Made by a program: the position numbers and the translations under genes. From Planctomycetaceae bacterium UBA2671 (lineage in GTDB: Bacteria; Planctomycetota; Planctomycetia; Planctomycetales; Planctomycetaceae), in contig DEML01000009.1 of NCBI GenBank assembly GCA_002359185.1, positions 124,311-188,310 on the forward strand: a DNA stretch of 64,000 nt, given 5' to 3'. Positions within the stretch are counted from its first letter, which is position 1. Each line of letters starts with the position of its first letter. The notes below the pieces were generated by a model. The model ran no database searches. It was not told the origin of the DNA and worked only from the letters and a program-made list of their open reading frames with translations. This document shows positions 17,424-25,530 of this stretch, piece by piece.

Positions 17424-18626
17424 CTACGTCGTATACTCCGAATTGAGACGCACGTATTCGGATGTCAAATCGCAGGTCCAGATGCGCCAGCGGCCGTTAC
17501 CCTGATTGAGGGTGATGTCGAGGATGACTTCGCCGGTTTTCATGGCTTTGGAGACGACATTTTCGTCGAAATTGACCGGTTTGCCTTTTTTGAAGACGGC
17601 GTGATTATTGATCGCCAGTGAAACTTCTGCTTCGGATTCGATGCAGCAGGTGCGTCCGCAGGCTGAGACAATGCGGCCCCAGTTGGGATCGTTTCCAGTG
17701 ACGGCTGTTTTCACGAGCACATCGTTGGCGACTTCGCGAGCGATTTTTTCCGCGTCTTCAAATGTCCGGGCGCCTTCGACATCGACTGTGATAAAATGCT
17801 CTGCTCCTTCGGCATCGCGGATGATCATATGAGCCAGTTCGGTGCAGAGAGTTGTGACCGCAGCCTGGAACTGTGCGACATCGCCTTTGTCATCGAGTGT
17901 GACGCCAGATTGACCATTAGCCATCAGCAAGACAGTATCGCTGGTGCTGGTGTGGCCTTCGACACTGATGCAATTGAACGACTGATTCACAGCGATCGGC
18001 AGCAGGTCTTCGGCTTGTGCTGGAGTCAGTTTCACATCGGACATGACCACGCCAAGCATCGTCGCCATGTTAGGCGCGATCATGGCGGCTCCCTTGGCGA
18101 CCCCGGTCAAGGTGATCGTTCCGCCATCGAGATTGACTCGCCGGGAGATAATTTTTGGGAAGGTGTCGGTGGTCATCATCGCCTGAGCAGCTTGCTTGAG
18201 ATGCTCAGGAGTTTCCCCGAGATTATCGAACAACTCAGGCACATGATCGCAAATACGATCGACCGGAAGGGGGACTCCAATTACGCCGGTCGAGCAAACC
18301 AGAACCGACTCAGCCGGGCAATTGATTTCCTCAGCAATTCGAGCTGTCATCGTGCGGGCGTCGGCTAAACCCTGCTCACCGGTGCAGGCATTCGAGTTCC
18401 CGGAATTGATGACTATGGCTCGAACGTTCTCGCCGGGCACACGTTCGCGGGAAATTTGCACGGGAGCTCCACAGACTTTATTCGTTGTGAACACTCCAGC
18501 AGCAACGCAATCACTTTCTGAGAGGAACACCGTTAAATCGCGAGCAGATTTGTTCGATTTGACCCCGCAATAGATTCCAGCGGTCCGAAAACCCTGAGGC
18601 AGGAAGTGTGTTGATGAGTTGGGCAT
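17424..18626 (-). CDS. argJ: Bifunctional glutamate N-acetyltransferase/amino-acid acetyltransferase
   Basis: A 400-residue ArgJ enzyme of arginine biosynthesis. It moves the acetyl group from N-acetylornithine to glutamate and, in bifunctional types, makes N-acetylglutamate from acetyl-CoA. The self-cleavage site is intact: VAKGAAMIAPNMATMLG, with the predicted nucleophile Thr189 at the start of the beta chain. Other family segments include NSGNSNACTGEQG, VCSTGVIGVPLP, and TAVTGNDPNWGRIVSACG near the C-terminus. Length is typical. No other arginine gene is near. It is divergent from the polyprenyl synthase; a hairpin and repeated GAGTTGGG lie in the shared upstream region. Confidence 0.96.
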   Translation of the reverse strand: MPNSSTHFLPQGFRTAGIYCGVKSNKSARDLTVFLSESDCVAAGVFTTNKVCGAPVQISRERVPGENVRAIVINSGNSNACTGEQGLADARTMTARIAEEINCPAESVLVCSTGVIGVPLPVDRICDHVPELFDNLGETPEHLKQAAQAMMTTDTFPKIISRRVNLDGGTITLTGVAKGAAMIAPNMATMLGVVMSDVKLTPAQAEDLLPIAVNQSFNCISVEGHTSTSDTVLLMANGQSGVTLDDKGDVAQFQAAVTTLCTELAHMIIRDAEGAEHFITVDVEGARTFEDAEKIAREVANDVLVKTAVTGNDPNWGRIVSACGRTCCIESEAEVSLAINNHAVFKKGKPVNFDENVVSKAMKTGEVILDITLNQGNGRWRIWTCDLTSEYVRLNSEYTT

Positions 18627-18650
18627 GATAATCTCTCAAAGACTCATTCT

Positions 18651-18677
18651 GAGTTGGGAATGTCGAAATTCCAACTC
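18651..18677. promoter_or_regulatory. Hairpin in the argJ/polyprenyl synthase divergent region
   Basis: GAGTTGGGAAT and ATTCCAACTC form a stem with one bulge. The word GAGTTGGG also occurs at 18616-18623, at the start of argJ. It could be an operator for one or both genes; no known regulator consensus was matched. Confidence 0.35.
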
Positions 18678-18738
18678 ATGGGACTTAGTATGTGCTGGTC
18701 ATGACGAAACAGACGTCGCGAATTGATAAACTGATCGA

Positions 18739-19686
18739 ATGCAGGTAAAACCTGTTTGTAATTTCCATCGGCATCGTACTGAAAACGAGAACTCCGTGCA
18801 CGTGTTCCCTGCCCCAATTCCAGAATGGCGAAGTCAGATTGAGCAGGCGCTGGATCATGCTTCAAAATTTTCGGCTGACTGTCCCCCTCGATTGCAGGAA
18901 TCGATTCGCTACAGTTTGTTGGCTGGCGGCAAGCGATTGCGTCCCTTACTAGCACTATTGAGCTGCGAAATTTGCGGGGGAGATGTCTCCCGAGCGATGC
19001 CGGCTGCGTGTGCTTTGGAAATGATTCATACCTATTCCTTGATCCATGATGATTTACCAGCGATGGACGATGACGATCTGCGGCGAGGTCGGCCAACGAA
19101 TCATGTCCAATTTGGAGAAGCGACTGCAATTCTGGCGGGCGATGGTCTGCTGACGCATGCTTTTTTCTGGTTAGCATCGCGTATTAATGACCCGCAACAG
19201 GCTGTTGCCTGCACTCGGGAACTGGCGATTGCCTCGGGAATTACCGGCATGGTGGGAGGGCAGCAGGCGGATCTGGAGGCCGAAACGGCTGAGGCTTCGA
19301 CTTTGAATGTGAATGTCCTCAAGGAGATCCATCGACGTAAAACCGGGTGTCTGATTCGTTGCGCGATGCGGATGGGAGCAATTATCGGCAATGCAACATC
19401 GGCCCAGCTTGATGCGTTGACCTATTATGGAGAGTGCATCGGCCTGGCCTTCCAGATCGCGGACGATCTGCTGGATGTCACGGGAACAGCTGAAAAGATG
19501 GGAAAACAGGTCGCGAAAGATACTCAGCACAAAAAATTGACGTTTCCTTCGCTGCTGGGAGTGGAAGTGAGCCAAAGTCAAGCAGAACAACTGGTCCAGG
19601 AGGCAATTTCTGCCTTGAGGATTTTTCCCGGGAAGACCGCTGCATTAGAGGCAATTGCTCTGTATAGTGTATTCAGGGATCATTAA
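18739..19686 (+). CDS. ispA: Polyprenyl diphosphate synthase (FPP/GGPP synthase type)
   Basis: A 315-residue prenyltransferase that condenses isopentenyl diphosphate with allylic diphosphates. Both aspartate-rich motifs are present: DDLPAMDDDD in the first half and QIADDLLD in the second. Also visible are GGKRLRP, HTYSLIHDDL and GKQVAKDTQHKKLTFP with the conserved lysine. Chain length class (farnesyl or geranylgeranyl) cannot be fixed by eye. The first 20 residues are unlike the family, so a GTG at 18796 is an alternative start. dxs follows 231 bases downstream on the same strand, so the pair supplies and uses isoprenoid precursors. Confidence 0.92.
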   Translation: MQVKPVCNFHRHRTENENSVHVFPAPIPEWRSQIEQALDHASKFSADCPPRLQESIRYSLLAGGKRLRPLLALLSCEICGGDVSRAMPAACALEMIHTYSLIHDDLPAMDDDDLRRGRPTNHVQFGEATAILAGDGLLTHAFFWLASRINDPQQAVACTRELAIASGITGMVGGQQADLEAETAEASTLNVNVLKEIHRRKTGCLIRCAMRMGAIIGNATSAQLDALTYYGECIGLAFQIADDLLDVTGTAEKMGKQVAKDTQHKKLTFPSLLGVEVSQSQAEQLVQEAISALRIFPGKTAALEAIALYSVFRDH

Positions 19687-19717
19687 CCTGAATCAACATA
19701 AAGAAATGGGAAAGCAT

Positions 19718-19780
19718 AAGCACGAAGCGCAAGCGAGTGAGTCAACGCAGAATGAACACACTCGCTTGTGCTTCGTGCTT
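19718..19780. repeat. Paired palindromic repeat, family D (AAGCACGAAGCGCAAGCGAG)
   Basis: 22-base ends at 19718-19739 and 19759-19780 pair as an inverted repeat (21 of 22). The centre is about 20 bases. A second copy is at 35843-35918. It lies between the polyprenyl synthase and dxs genes. Confidence 0.88.
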
Positions 19781-19917
19781 GTAAATTAACTCAATGTTCC
19801 CAAAATAAAGTGTGTATTTTCCAATAAGATAAAACGACATCATGATTCGATGCGGAGACGACAGACTTCCTTAAGTCCGTCTGCTGCGCTATTTTTAATA
19901 AAGCGAAATCCCAAGTG

Positions 19918-21840
19918 ATGGAATACGAACTCCTACCGATGATCTCCTCCCCGCAGGATCTGAAAACGCTTACGGAAGCTCAGCACGAAAAATTGGCTGC
20001 TGAAATCCGGGAAGCTCTTTGTCAGATTGTTGAAACGAAACCAGCCCACTTTGCCAGCAATCTGGGTGTTGTTGAGTTGTGCATTGCATTGCATCTGGTG
20101 TTCGATTTCTCCAAAGATCGTCTCATCTGGGACACTGGGCATCAAATCTATCCTCATAAAATGGTGACGGGGCGCTTCCCTCAGTTTCGCACCATTCGCG
20201 ACCGCAACGGCTTGATGGGATTTCCGAACCCCAATGAAAGTCCTTACGACCTGTTTATGACGGGACATGCAGGGGCATCTGTCTCAACAGTTCTGGGAAT
20301 GAAAACTGCTGATGACCTGCTGTTTGAAGATGATCGGAAAGCAGTAGCTGTATTAGGAGATGGAGCCCTCCCTTCTGGTGTTGTCTTTGAAGCCTTCAAT
20401 AATGCGGCTGGCCTGAATAAAGATCTGCTCGTCATTCTGAACGACAACAAAATGGGCATCTGTCCGCGTGTCGGAGGACTGGCTGAATATCTTGACAAGG
20501 CTCGAGCAGCTCCATTTTATAATGGACTCAAAAAAGATATCGCCTGGGTCCTCAATAAAGTTCCGATGGTCGGTGGCTCGACGAAAAAAGGGCTTTCCAA
20601 CGTAAAAGATGCGCTCAAAACCCTGCTCCATGGCGGAATGTTATTCGAGCAGATGGGTTTTCGCTATGTCGGCCCGGTGGATGGTCACGACTTGAAGTCG
20701 CTCCGTAAACATCTCGAAATGGTCAAGGACATTAAAGGGCCGACTCTGTTGCATGTCTTTACCGATAAAGGGAAAGGCTTTCAGCCAGCTTGTGAGGATC
20801 CTGTCAAATTCCATTCCCCTTCGCCGTTTGATCGTACCGAAGAAGGCTTTGCAATTCCCCGCAGCAAAGGCGGAAAAAACGCGGCTTACACCGATGTGGC
20901 CAGCGAAACGATTCATCAGCAGATGCTCAAGGATGACAAAGTTGTCGTTCTGACCGCTGCGATGTGTGCAGGAAATAACCTCGGAAAAATTCGTGATGAA
21001 TTCCCGGAACGGTTCTTCGACACTGGTATCTGTGAAGCCCACGCGGTTGCGTTTGCAGCCGGGATGGCCAAGTCGGGAATGAAGCCGATTGTCGATATTT
21101 ACAGTACGTTCCTGCAGCGGAGTTTCGATCATATTTTCCAGGAAGTCGCACTGCAAAATTTGCCAGTTGTGTTCTGCATGGATCGAGCAGGCTTGTGCGG
21201 TCCTGATGGCCCGACGCATCATGGTCTGTTTGACAATACTTACATGCGCGCCTTCCCGAATATCACCATGATGGCTCCGGGAGATTCGCAGGATCTGGAA
21301 GCGATGATTCCGTTCGCGACAAATCACAATGGTCCGATTTCCCTTCGATTCCCCAAAGCAAATGCGGAATCCGTAGCCCGTGAAGAAGAATTCGCTCCCA
21401 TCGAACTTGGAAAAAGTGAAGTGATTCGCTGGGGTAGCGAAGTGATGATCGTCAGTTTCGGAGCATTGCTGCCGGAATGCCTGAAAGCAGTCGAGAAACT
21501 ACAGAAAGATGGCATCGATATCGGCGTCATCAACGCTCGTTTCCTGCGTCCACTCGACACAGAGGTGATCCTCGAAGCGGTTCGGAATTGCGAACTAGTT
21601 GTGACGGTCGAAGAAAATACACTCTGCGGAGGTTTTGGTTCGGTCGTACTGGAAGCGGCCAACGATGCCGGGCTTTCGACACAGAATATCTGCCGACTCG
21701 GCATTCCCGATCGCTTTATCGAGCATGGAGATCGCAACGAATTATTAGCTGAGCTAGGCCTCAATGCCGTCGGCTTCATCCGCACAATTCGTGAACGTCT
21801 TTCCAACCGCCAGGTTAATGAATCTGGTGTTGGAGCCTGA
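19918..21840 (+). CDS. dxs: 1-deoxy-D-xylulose-5-phosphate synthase
   Basis: A 640-residue thiamine diphosphate enzyme that joins pyruvate and glyceraldehyde 3-phosphate, the first step of the MEP isoprenoid pathway. The N-terminal ThDP domain has WDTGHQIYPHKMVTGR, GHAGASVSTVLGMKTA and GDGALPSGVVFEAFNN with LNDNKMG. The central domain has GICEAHAVAFAAGMA (active Glu), YSTFLQRSFDHI and DRAGLCGPDGPTHHG. Several motifs differ from the proteobacterial type (PSGVVFEAFN for TGGMAFEALN, CEAHAV for AEQHAV), so this is a divergent Dxs, but key residues are kept. A GTG at 19915 is an alternative start. Co-oriented with ispA. Confidence 0.93.
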   Translation: MEYELLPMISSPQDLKTLTEAQHEKLAAEIREALCQIVETKPAHFASNLGVVELCIALHLVFDFSKDRLIWDTGHQIYPHKMVTGRFPQFRTIRDRNGLMGFPNPNESPYDLFMTGHAGASVSTVLGMKTADDLLFEDDRKAVAVLGDGALPSGVVFEAFNNAAGLNKDLLVILNDNKMGICPRVGGLAEYLDKARAAPFYNGLKKDIAWVLNKVPMVGGSTKKGLSNVKDALKTLLHGGMLFEQMGFRYVGPVDGHDLKSLRKHLEMVKDIKGPTLLHVFTDKGKGFQPACEDPVKFHSPSPFDRTEEGFAIPRSKGGKNAAYTDVASETIHQQMLKDDKVVVLTAAMCAGNNLGKIRDEFPERFFDTGICEAHAVAFAAGMAKSGMKPIVDIYSTFLQRSFDHIFQEVALQNLPVVFCMDRAGLCGPDGPTHHGLFDNTYMRAFPNITMMAPGDSQDLEAMIPFATNHNGPISLRFPKANAESVAREEEFAPIELGKSEVIRWGSEVMIVSFGALLPECLKAVEKLQKDGIDIGVINARFLRPLDTEVILEAVRNCELVVTVEENTLCGGFGSVVLEAANDAGLSTQNICRLGIPDRFIEHGDRNELLAELGLNAVGFIRTIRERLSNRQVNESGVGA

Positions 21841-21924
21841 AATCATAGTTTAAGCCAGTGAAATCATCACTAAAGGTCGTGCAATCAACTCAACATTTTC
21901 AAGCCAACCTGCAACGGACGAACG

Positions 21925-22797
21925 ATGATCAAACTAATTGGAGTCCAATGTGATGTCTCGCTGGGGAATTGCGAACAGAATCTGCAGGCGATGCTTGCCC
22001 ATCTCGAAGCAGCAGCCGAGCGTGGAGCGGATCTGGTCATCTTTCCTGAATGTGCTTTAACCGGGTATGGATTTGAATCCCGAGAAGCTGCTATGGAATG
22101 TGCGGAACCACTGGAGGGACCAGCCAGTGAGCAGATGATCGCGGCCTGTCAGAAGTTCCAGCTGAATTGCATCTACGGCTTTCTTGAAAAAGATGACGAA
22201 CGTATTTTCAATTGCGCGGCGATGGTGGGTCCTGATGGAATACTGGGATTCTATCGAAAAATTCATCTTCCTTATGTGGGTGTCGATCGCTTTGCTGATT
22301 ATGGAGACCGCCCATTTGAAATTCAGGAATCAGCAAATCTGCGGGTCGGCATCAATATCTGTTACGACCTGGCTTTTCCGGAAGCCTCACGCGTTCTGGC
22401 AGTTGCAGGATCTGATTTGATTGCCCTGCCTACCAACTGGCCCCGGGGAGCAGAGTGTATGACACCCGGGCCGGTCATCACTCGGGCGATGGAAAACAAA
22501 GTGTATTACGCGGCTATCAATCGCATCGGCAGCGAAGCGGGGACGAGCTACATCGGTCAAAGTTGCATCTGTGGGCCGGGAGGAGAAATTCTGGCGATGG
22601 GATCGGCTGATCAGGAAGAGTACATGGAAGTGGAAATCGATGTCGAAATTCCTCGCCAAAAACGAGTCATCCGCAAAAAAGGTAGCTTCGAACTGGACCG
22701 CATGGCTGATCGTCGTCCTGAATTTTATCAGCCGCTGATAAATCCCCATGTTCTGGAAACTCCACGGGATCGCTACGGGATTTCTCAAACAGAATAG
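21925..22797 (+). CDS. Carbon-nitrogen hydrolase (nitrilase superfamily)
   Basis: A 290-residue soluble amidohydrolase. The nitrilase triad is complete: Glu42 (FPECALTGYG), Lys112 (YRKIHLP) and Cys146 (INICYDLAFPEASR). The fold begins IGVQCDVSLGNCEQNL, typical of the omega-amidase/N-carbamoyl amidase group. Substrate cannot be assigned by eye. It lies 84 bases after dxs, and the NYN nuclease gene follows 60 bases later, so these three could be one transcription unit. Confidence 0.88.
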   Translation: MIKLIGVQCDVSLGNCEQNLQAMLAHLEAAAERGADLVIFPECALTGYGFESREAAMECAEPLEGPASEQMIAACQKFQLNCIYGFLEKDDERIFNCAAMVGPDGILGFYRKIHLPYVGVDRFADYGDRPFEIQESANLRVGINICYDLAFPEASRVLAVAGSDLIALPTNWPRGAECMTPGPVITRAMENKVYYAAINRIGSEAGTSYIGQSCICGPGGEILAMGSADQEEYMEVEIDVEIPRQKRVIRKKGSFELDRMADRRPEFYQPLINPHVLETPRDRYGISQTE

Positions 22798-22857
22798 TAT
22801 TCTCACTCATATTGGAGTCAACTGGACTGTAGACATCGATCGACGATTTTAATCCTC

Positions 22858-23445
22858 ATGCCTAAACGCTTCCTCATTATCGATGGATACAATCTATTGC
22901 ATGCAGCGGGGATGATGCCGGGGCGTATTGATGGGGAAATGCTGGCCAGAGCCCGTGCCCGCCTGCTTCGATTCCTGGAAGGTCGAATCACTTCTTCAGA
23001 ACGGGAACGCACAACGATTGTGTTTGATGTCAACCGCACGATGGCCGAGGTCAGCGAGCGGGAAACCATTCATGGTATGACGGTGCTGAATGCAATTGCC
23101 TATCCCGATGCCGATACACTCATCGAACAATTGATTCGCGAGCATTCCGCTCCGAAACAGTTGGTTGTTATCTCAGGAGACCATCGACTCCACAAAGCTG
23201 CCCGTGTCCGTAAAGCGAAACCGATCGACAGCGAAGATTTCTATGAGGAATTGACACGCAAGTCGCGAAAACGATCTCCGCAAAAACAAAAACCAAATCC
23301 AGAGATTGAAAACCCTTTTTCAGAGGAGGACCTCAATCGAATCAACGAAATGCTCTCAATCCCCGACAATATTCCAACAGAACCCACAGACGAAGAATTG
23401 AAGTACTGGGAAGACAGAATTCGCGAACTCGACGAGGAATCGTAA
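22858..23445 (+). CDS. NYN domain protein, YacP-like ribonuclease
   Basis: A 195-residue protein with the NYN/PIN-like nuclease start RFLIIDGYNLLHAAGM (acidic residue Asp9), TTIVFDVNRTMAEV and YPDADTLIEQLI and VVISGDHRLHKAA, the pattern of YacP/Rae1-type endoribonucleases. The C-terminal part, KSRKRSPQKQKPNPEIENPF, is a charged linker ending in a short acidic helix. YacP relatives cleave mRNA in ribosomes or process rRNA in Firmicutes; whether this one does is unknown. Same strand as the nitrilase gene upstream, convergent with the methyltransferase downstream. Confidence 0.85.
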   Translation: MPKRFLIIDGYNLLHAAGMMPGRIDGEMLARARARLLRFLEGRITSSERERTTIVFDVNRTMAEVSERETIHGMTVLNAIAYPDADTLIEQLIREHSAPKQLVVISGDHRLHKAARVRKAKPIDSEDFYEELTRKSRKRSPQKQKPNPEIENPFSEEDLNRINEMLSIPDNIPTEPTDEELKYWEDRIRELDEES

Positions 23446-23475
23446 TTCCTTAGAAAATCAATGTGAAATTAATAG

Positions 23476-23525
23476 GAACCGCGGATGAACGCAGATATTT
23501 TGCATCCGCGTTTATCTGCGGTTCA
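23476..23525. repeat. Palindromic repeat, family E compact copy
   Basis: GAACCGCGGATGAACGCAGA and its reverse complement TATCTGCGGTTC-type end face each other over about 50 bases. Related sequences occur at 14942-15011. The element lies between convergent genes ending at 23445 and 23553. Confidence 0.8.
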
Positions 23526-23552
23526 ATAATTTCCAGCTGGATTAGGTCAGAA

Positions 23553-24665
23553 TTAGCAACAGCTCCCTTTAGAATCACAACAATTCGTGGTTGATGTTTC
23601 ATTCTGTGAATCATTGGTATCGACGGGAATGATATTGCCTTGATACGGAGCTTTTGCGTAGCGATTGAATGTATTTTCGCTGACAGATTTCCGTTGACCG
23701 CGGATCAGGCGATTTCCATTGTCGTCAACCACTTCTTTCCAGGGACCTTTGTAGATCACTGTGTGAGAGCGATCCTTAACTGAACCAGTTTCCGGCTTGT
23801 AGGAACAAACTGTCATGCTGCGAAATTCAATCCCCTGCACGGTCATCCAGGGTTCAAATTGTCGTTCCAGAATTTCGCATCCGTAAAAACCTGCTTCCTC
23901 AAAGACTTGTAGAAATTCATCTTCCCGAAACGCTCCGCTGATACATCCACTCCACAGCGTCGCATCGTTCTGCAGTTCCAGTGGCACATCGACATCGCTG
24001 GTGATATCGCTGATGACTGCCCTGCCCCCTGGCTTAAGAACCCGGAAAATCTCCGCAAACAACTGCCGTCGTTTTTCTTTGCTCACCAGATTGAGCACAC
24101 AATTGGAGACCACAACATCGACAGAATTCTCGGCGACAAGGGGATGATCTTCACGGAGGCTCTCAATCAGTTCCTGTGTTTCCAACCAGTCGGAACTACT
24201 TGAAACAGGCTTGGACTTCAGGCGCTCTTCCAACAGATCGAGATCGAGCTTGAGGTCTTCAATTTTCCCACGACGAAACGAGACGACATCGTAACCAAGT
24301 TTCTCCGACATCTCAGCTTGATATTTCCGAGCCAGCCCCAGCATCTCAAGATTGCAGTCGACACCAATCACCCGACCTGCTTTTCCGACAATTTGAGCGG
24401 CGATATAACAGATCTTTCCTCCACCAGATCCCAGATCGAGGACCATTTCGCCAGCGGAAACATGTTTCGAAGGATCGCCGCAACCATAGTCACGTTCGAT
24501 GATTTCTTCGGGAATCATTTCCAGATATTGCCGATCGTAACTGACTGGACAGCACAAGGCCGCTTCCCGCTCCTGAGCCGCACCGGAATAACGATCGCGA
24601 ACCGCTTGATCGACATTCAAATTTCCGGACTGAATCTGGATCAGGTTTCCGTTTGTTTCAGACAT
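23553..24665 (-). CDS. ArsM-like SAM-dependent methyltransferase with Cys-rich tail
   Basis: A 370-residue methyltransferase. Motif I is LDLGSGGGKICYIAA, preceded by ERDYGCGDPSKHV and ALCCPVSYD, whose Cys residues fit the arsenite methyltransferase pattern; then RVIGVDCNLEMLGLAR and VISDITSDVD. About 90 extra residues follow the core, including YKGPWKEVVDDNG and a tail ending NCCDSKGSCC, which could bind metal or arsenite. I call it ArsM-like. No other ars genes are adjacent. The start at 24665 (MSETNGN) is preferred; the open frame runs 33 codons further upstream without family resemblance. Confidence 0.72.
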   Translation of the reverse strand: MSETNGNLIQIQSGNLNVDQAVRDRYSGAAQEREAALCCPVSYDRQYLEMIPEEIIERDYGCGDPSKHVSAGEMVLDLGSGGGKICYIAAQIVGKAGRVIGVDCNLEMLGLARKYQAEMSEKLGYDVVSFRRGKIEDLKLDLDLLEERLKSKPVSSSSDWLETQELIESLREDHPLVAENSVDVVVSNCVLNLVSKEKRRQLFAEIFRVLKPGGRAVISDITSDVDVPLELQNDATLWSGCISGAFREDEFLQVFEEAGFYGCEILERQFEPWMTVQGIEFRSMTVCSYKPETGSVKDRSHTVIYKGPWKEVVDDNGNRLIRGQRKSVSENTFNRYAKAPYQGNIIPVDTNDSQNETSTTNCCDSKGSCC

Positions 24666-24851
24666 TTTGATTTTGCTTCTCTGAGTTGATAGTTCTGAAT
24701 ACTGACTGGAGATTTGCAAAACTCCAGAATTGATAAGGAGAGCGATGACAGATTTCAATTTCACATAAACATCTTAACCCGAAGCGTCAGTTTTGAAGTT
24801 GCACATTATTAAACAGGATCGTTGAAAACAAGAAAAATACGATGATAAATG

Positions 24852-24950
24852 GTGCCACGGCTCTGTGAGCCGTGCATTGCGTGATCTTATTATCTACCAA
24901 CACTCATGTAGTAAAATCGCTGAAAAACACGGCTCACAGAGCCGTGGCAC
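24852..24950. repeat. Paired palindromic repeat, family C, perfect ends
   Basis: GTGCCACGGCTCTGTGAGCC at 24852 and its perfect reverse complement ending at 24950 bound a 52-base centre (23-base perfect inverted ends). Each end is itself a hairpin (GGCTC...GAGCC). The element is MITE-like: small, AT-rich inside, with long perfect inverted ends. Confidence 0.9.
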
Positions 24951-25530
24951 ACTGGTGTTGATCATGTTTTAATTCATTTCACTGCAAAATGTGCAACTTC
25001 AAAAAGCCTCAGCGAGGGGACGGCTTCCGATTAGAATTTTAGTATAATTCTAGTTTCAAATCGTTTATTCCAATTTCTGCGATAACTGGTCAATGTGGCG
25101 GAAATGTAGGCTGATTTTCCACTTCGTCGACTATATTCTGCATGAACAACATGCAGCTGATTATGAATTCCACACTGGCCCCTCGCTGACGCGTCGGGGT
25201 ATGATTTCACTGGAGTTCTGCAACAGACTATGAAATGAAACAATCGACTGTACATCGATCGTCCTATCACGAATAATAAATGAGGTGATCAGAAAGGCAA
25301 ACGGATCGTTCGATTGCTTGTCCTTCCAATTCAGTCGCAAATGCGTTCGCATCTGCTATTCTGATCAATACTATCCTGTTTCCAATACGGTTTCCGTAAT
25401 CTACCATACAATCAATACCAAGATTAAAAAGTTCTACTTCTGAACCATAAATCAGCAACACGATGGCCTTGTGTAATAATTTGTCCTGAGGGCACGTTAT
25501 TACAAATCCACCATCTTAGAGGATAACACC
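24951..25530. other. Noncoding stretch upstream of the zinc-ribbon protein gene
   Basis: No convincing gene. The inverted pair CAGCGAGGGG (25010) and CCCCTCGCTG (25179), with GACGCGTC and GGGG just after, looks like the remnant of another palindromic repeat, and a small hairpin AGAATT...AATTCT lies near 25035. AT-rich with short open frames only. Confidence 0.6.

Noticed and set aside
17796..18368. Open frame of 190 codons on the plus strand inside argJ
   Set aside because: It is the antisense reading of a well-supported gene and has a sequence style typical of shadow frames.
20641..21327. Long open frame on the minus strand inside dxs
   Set aside because: It overlaps dxs fully, has no ribosome binding site and no family pattern, and dxs itself is a clear gene.
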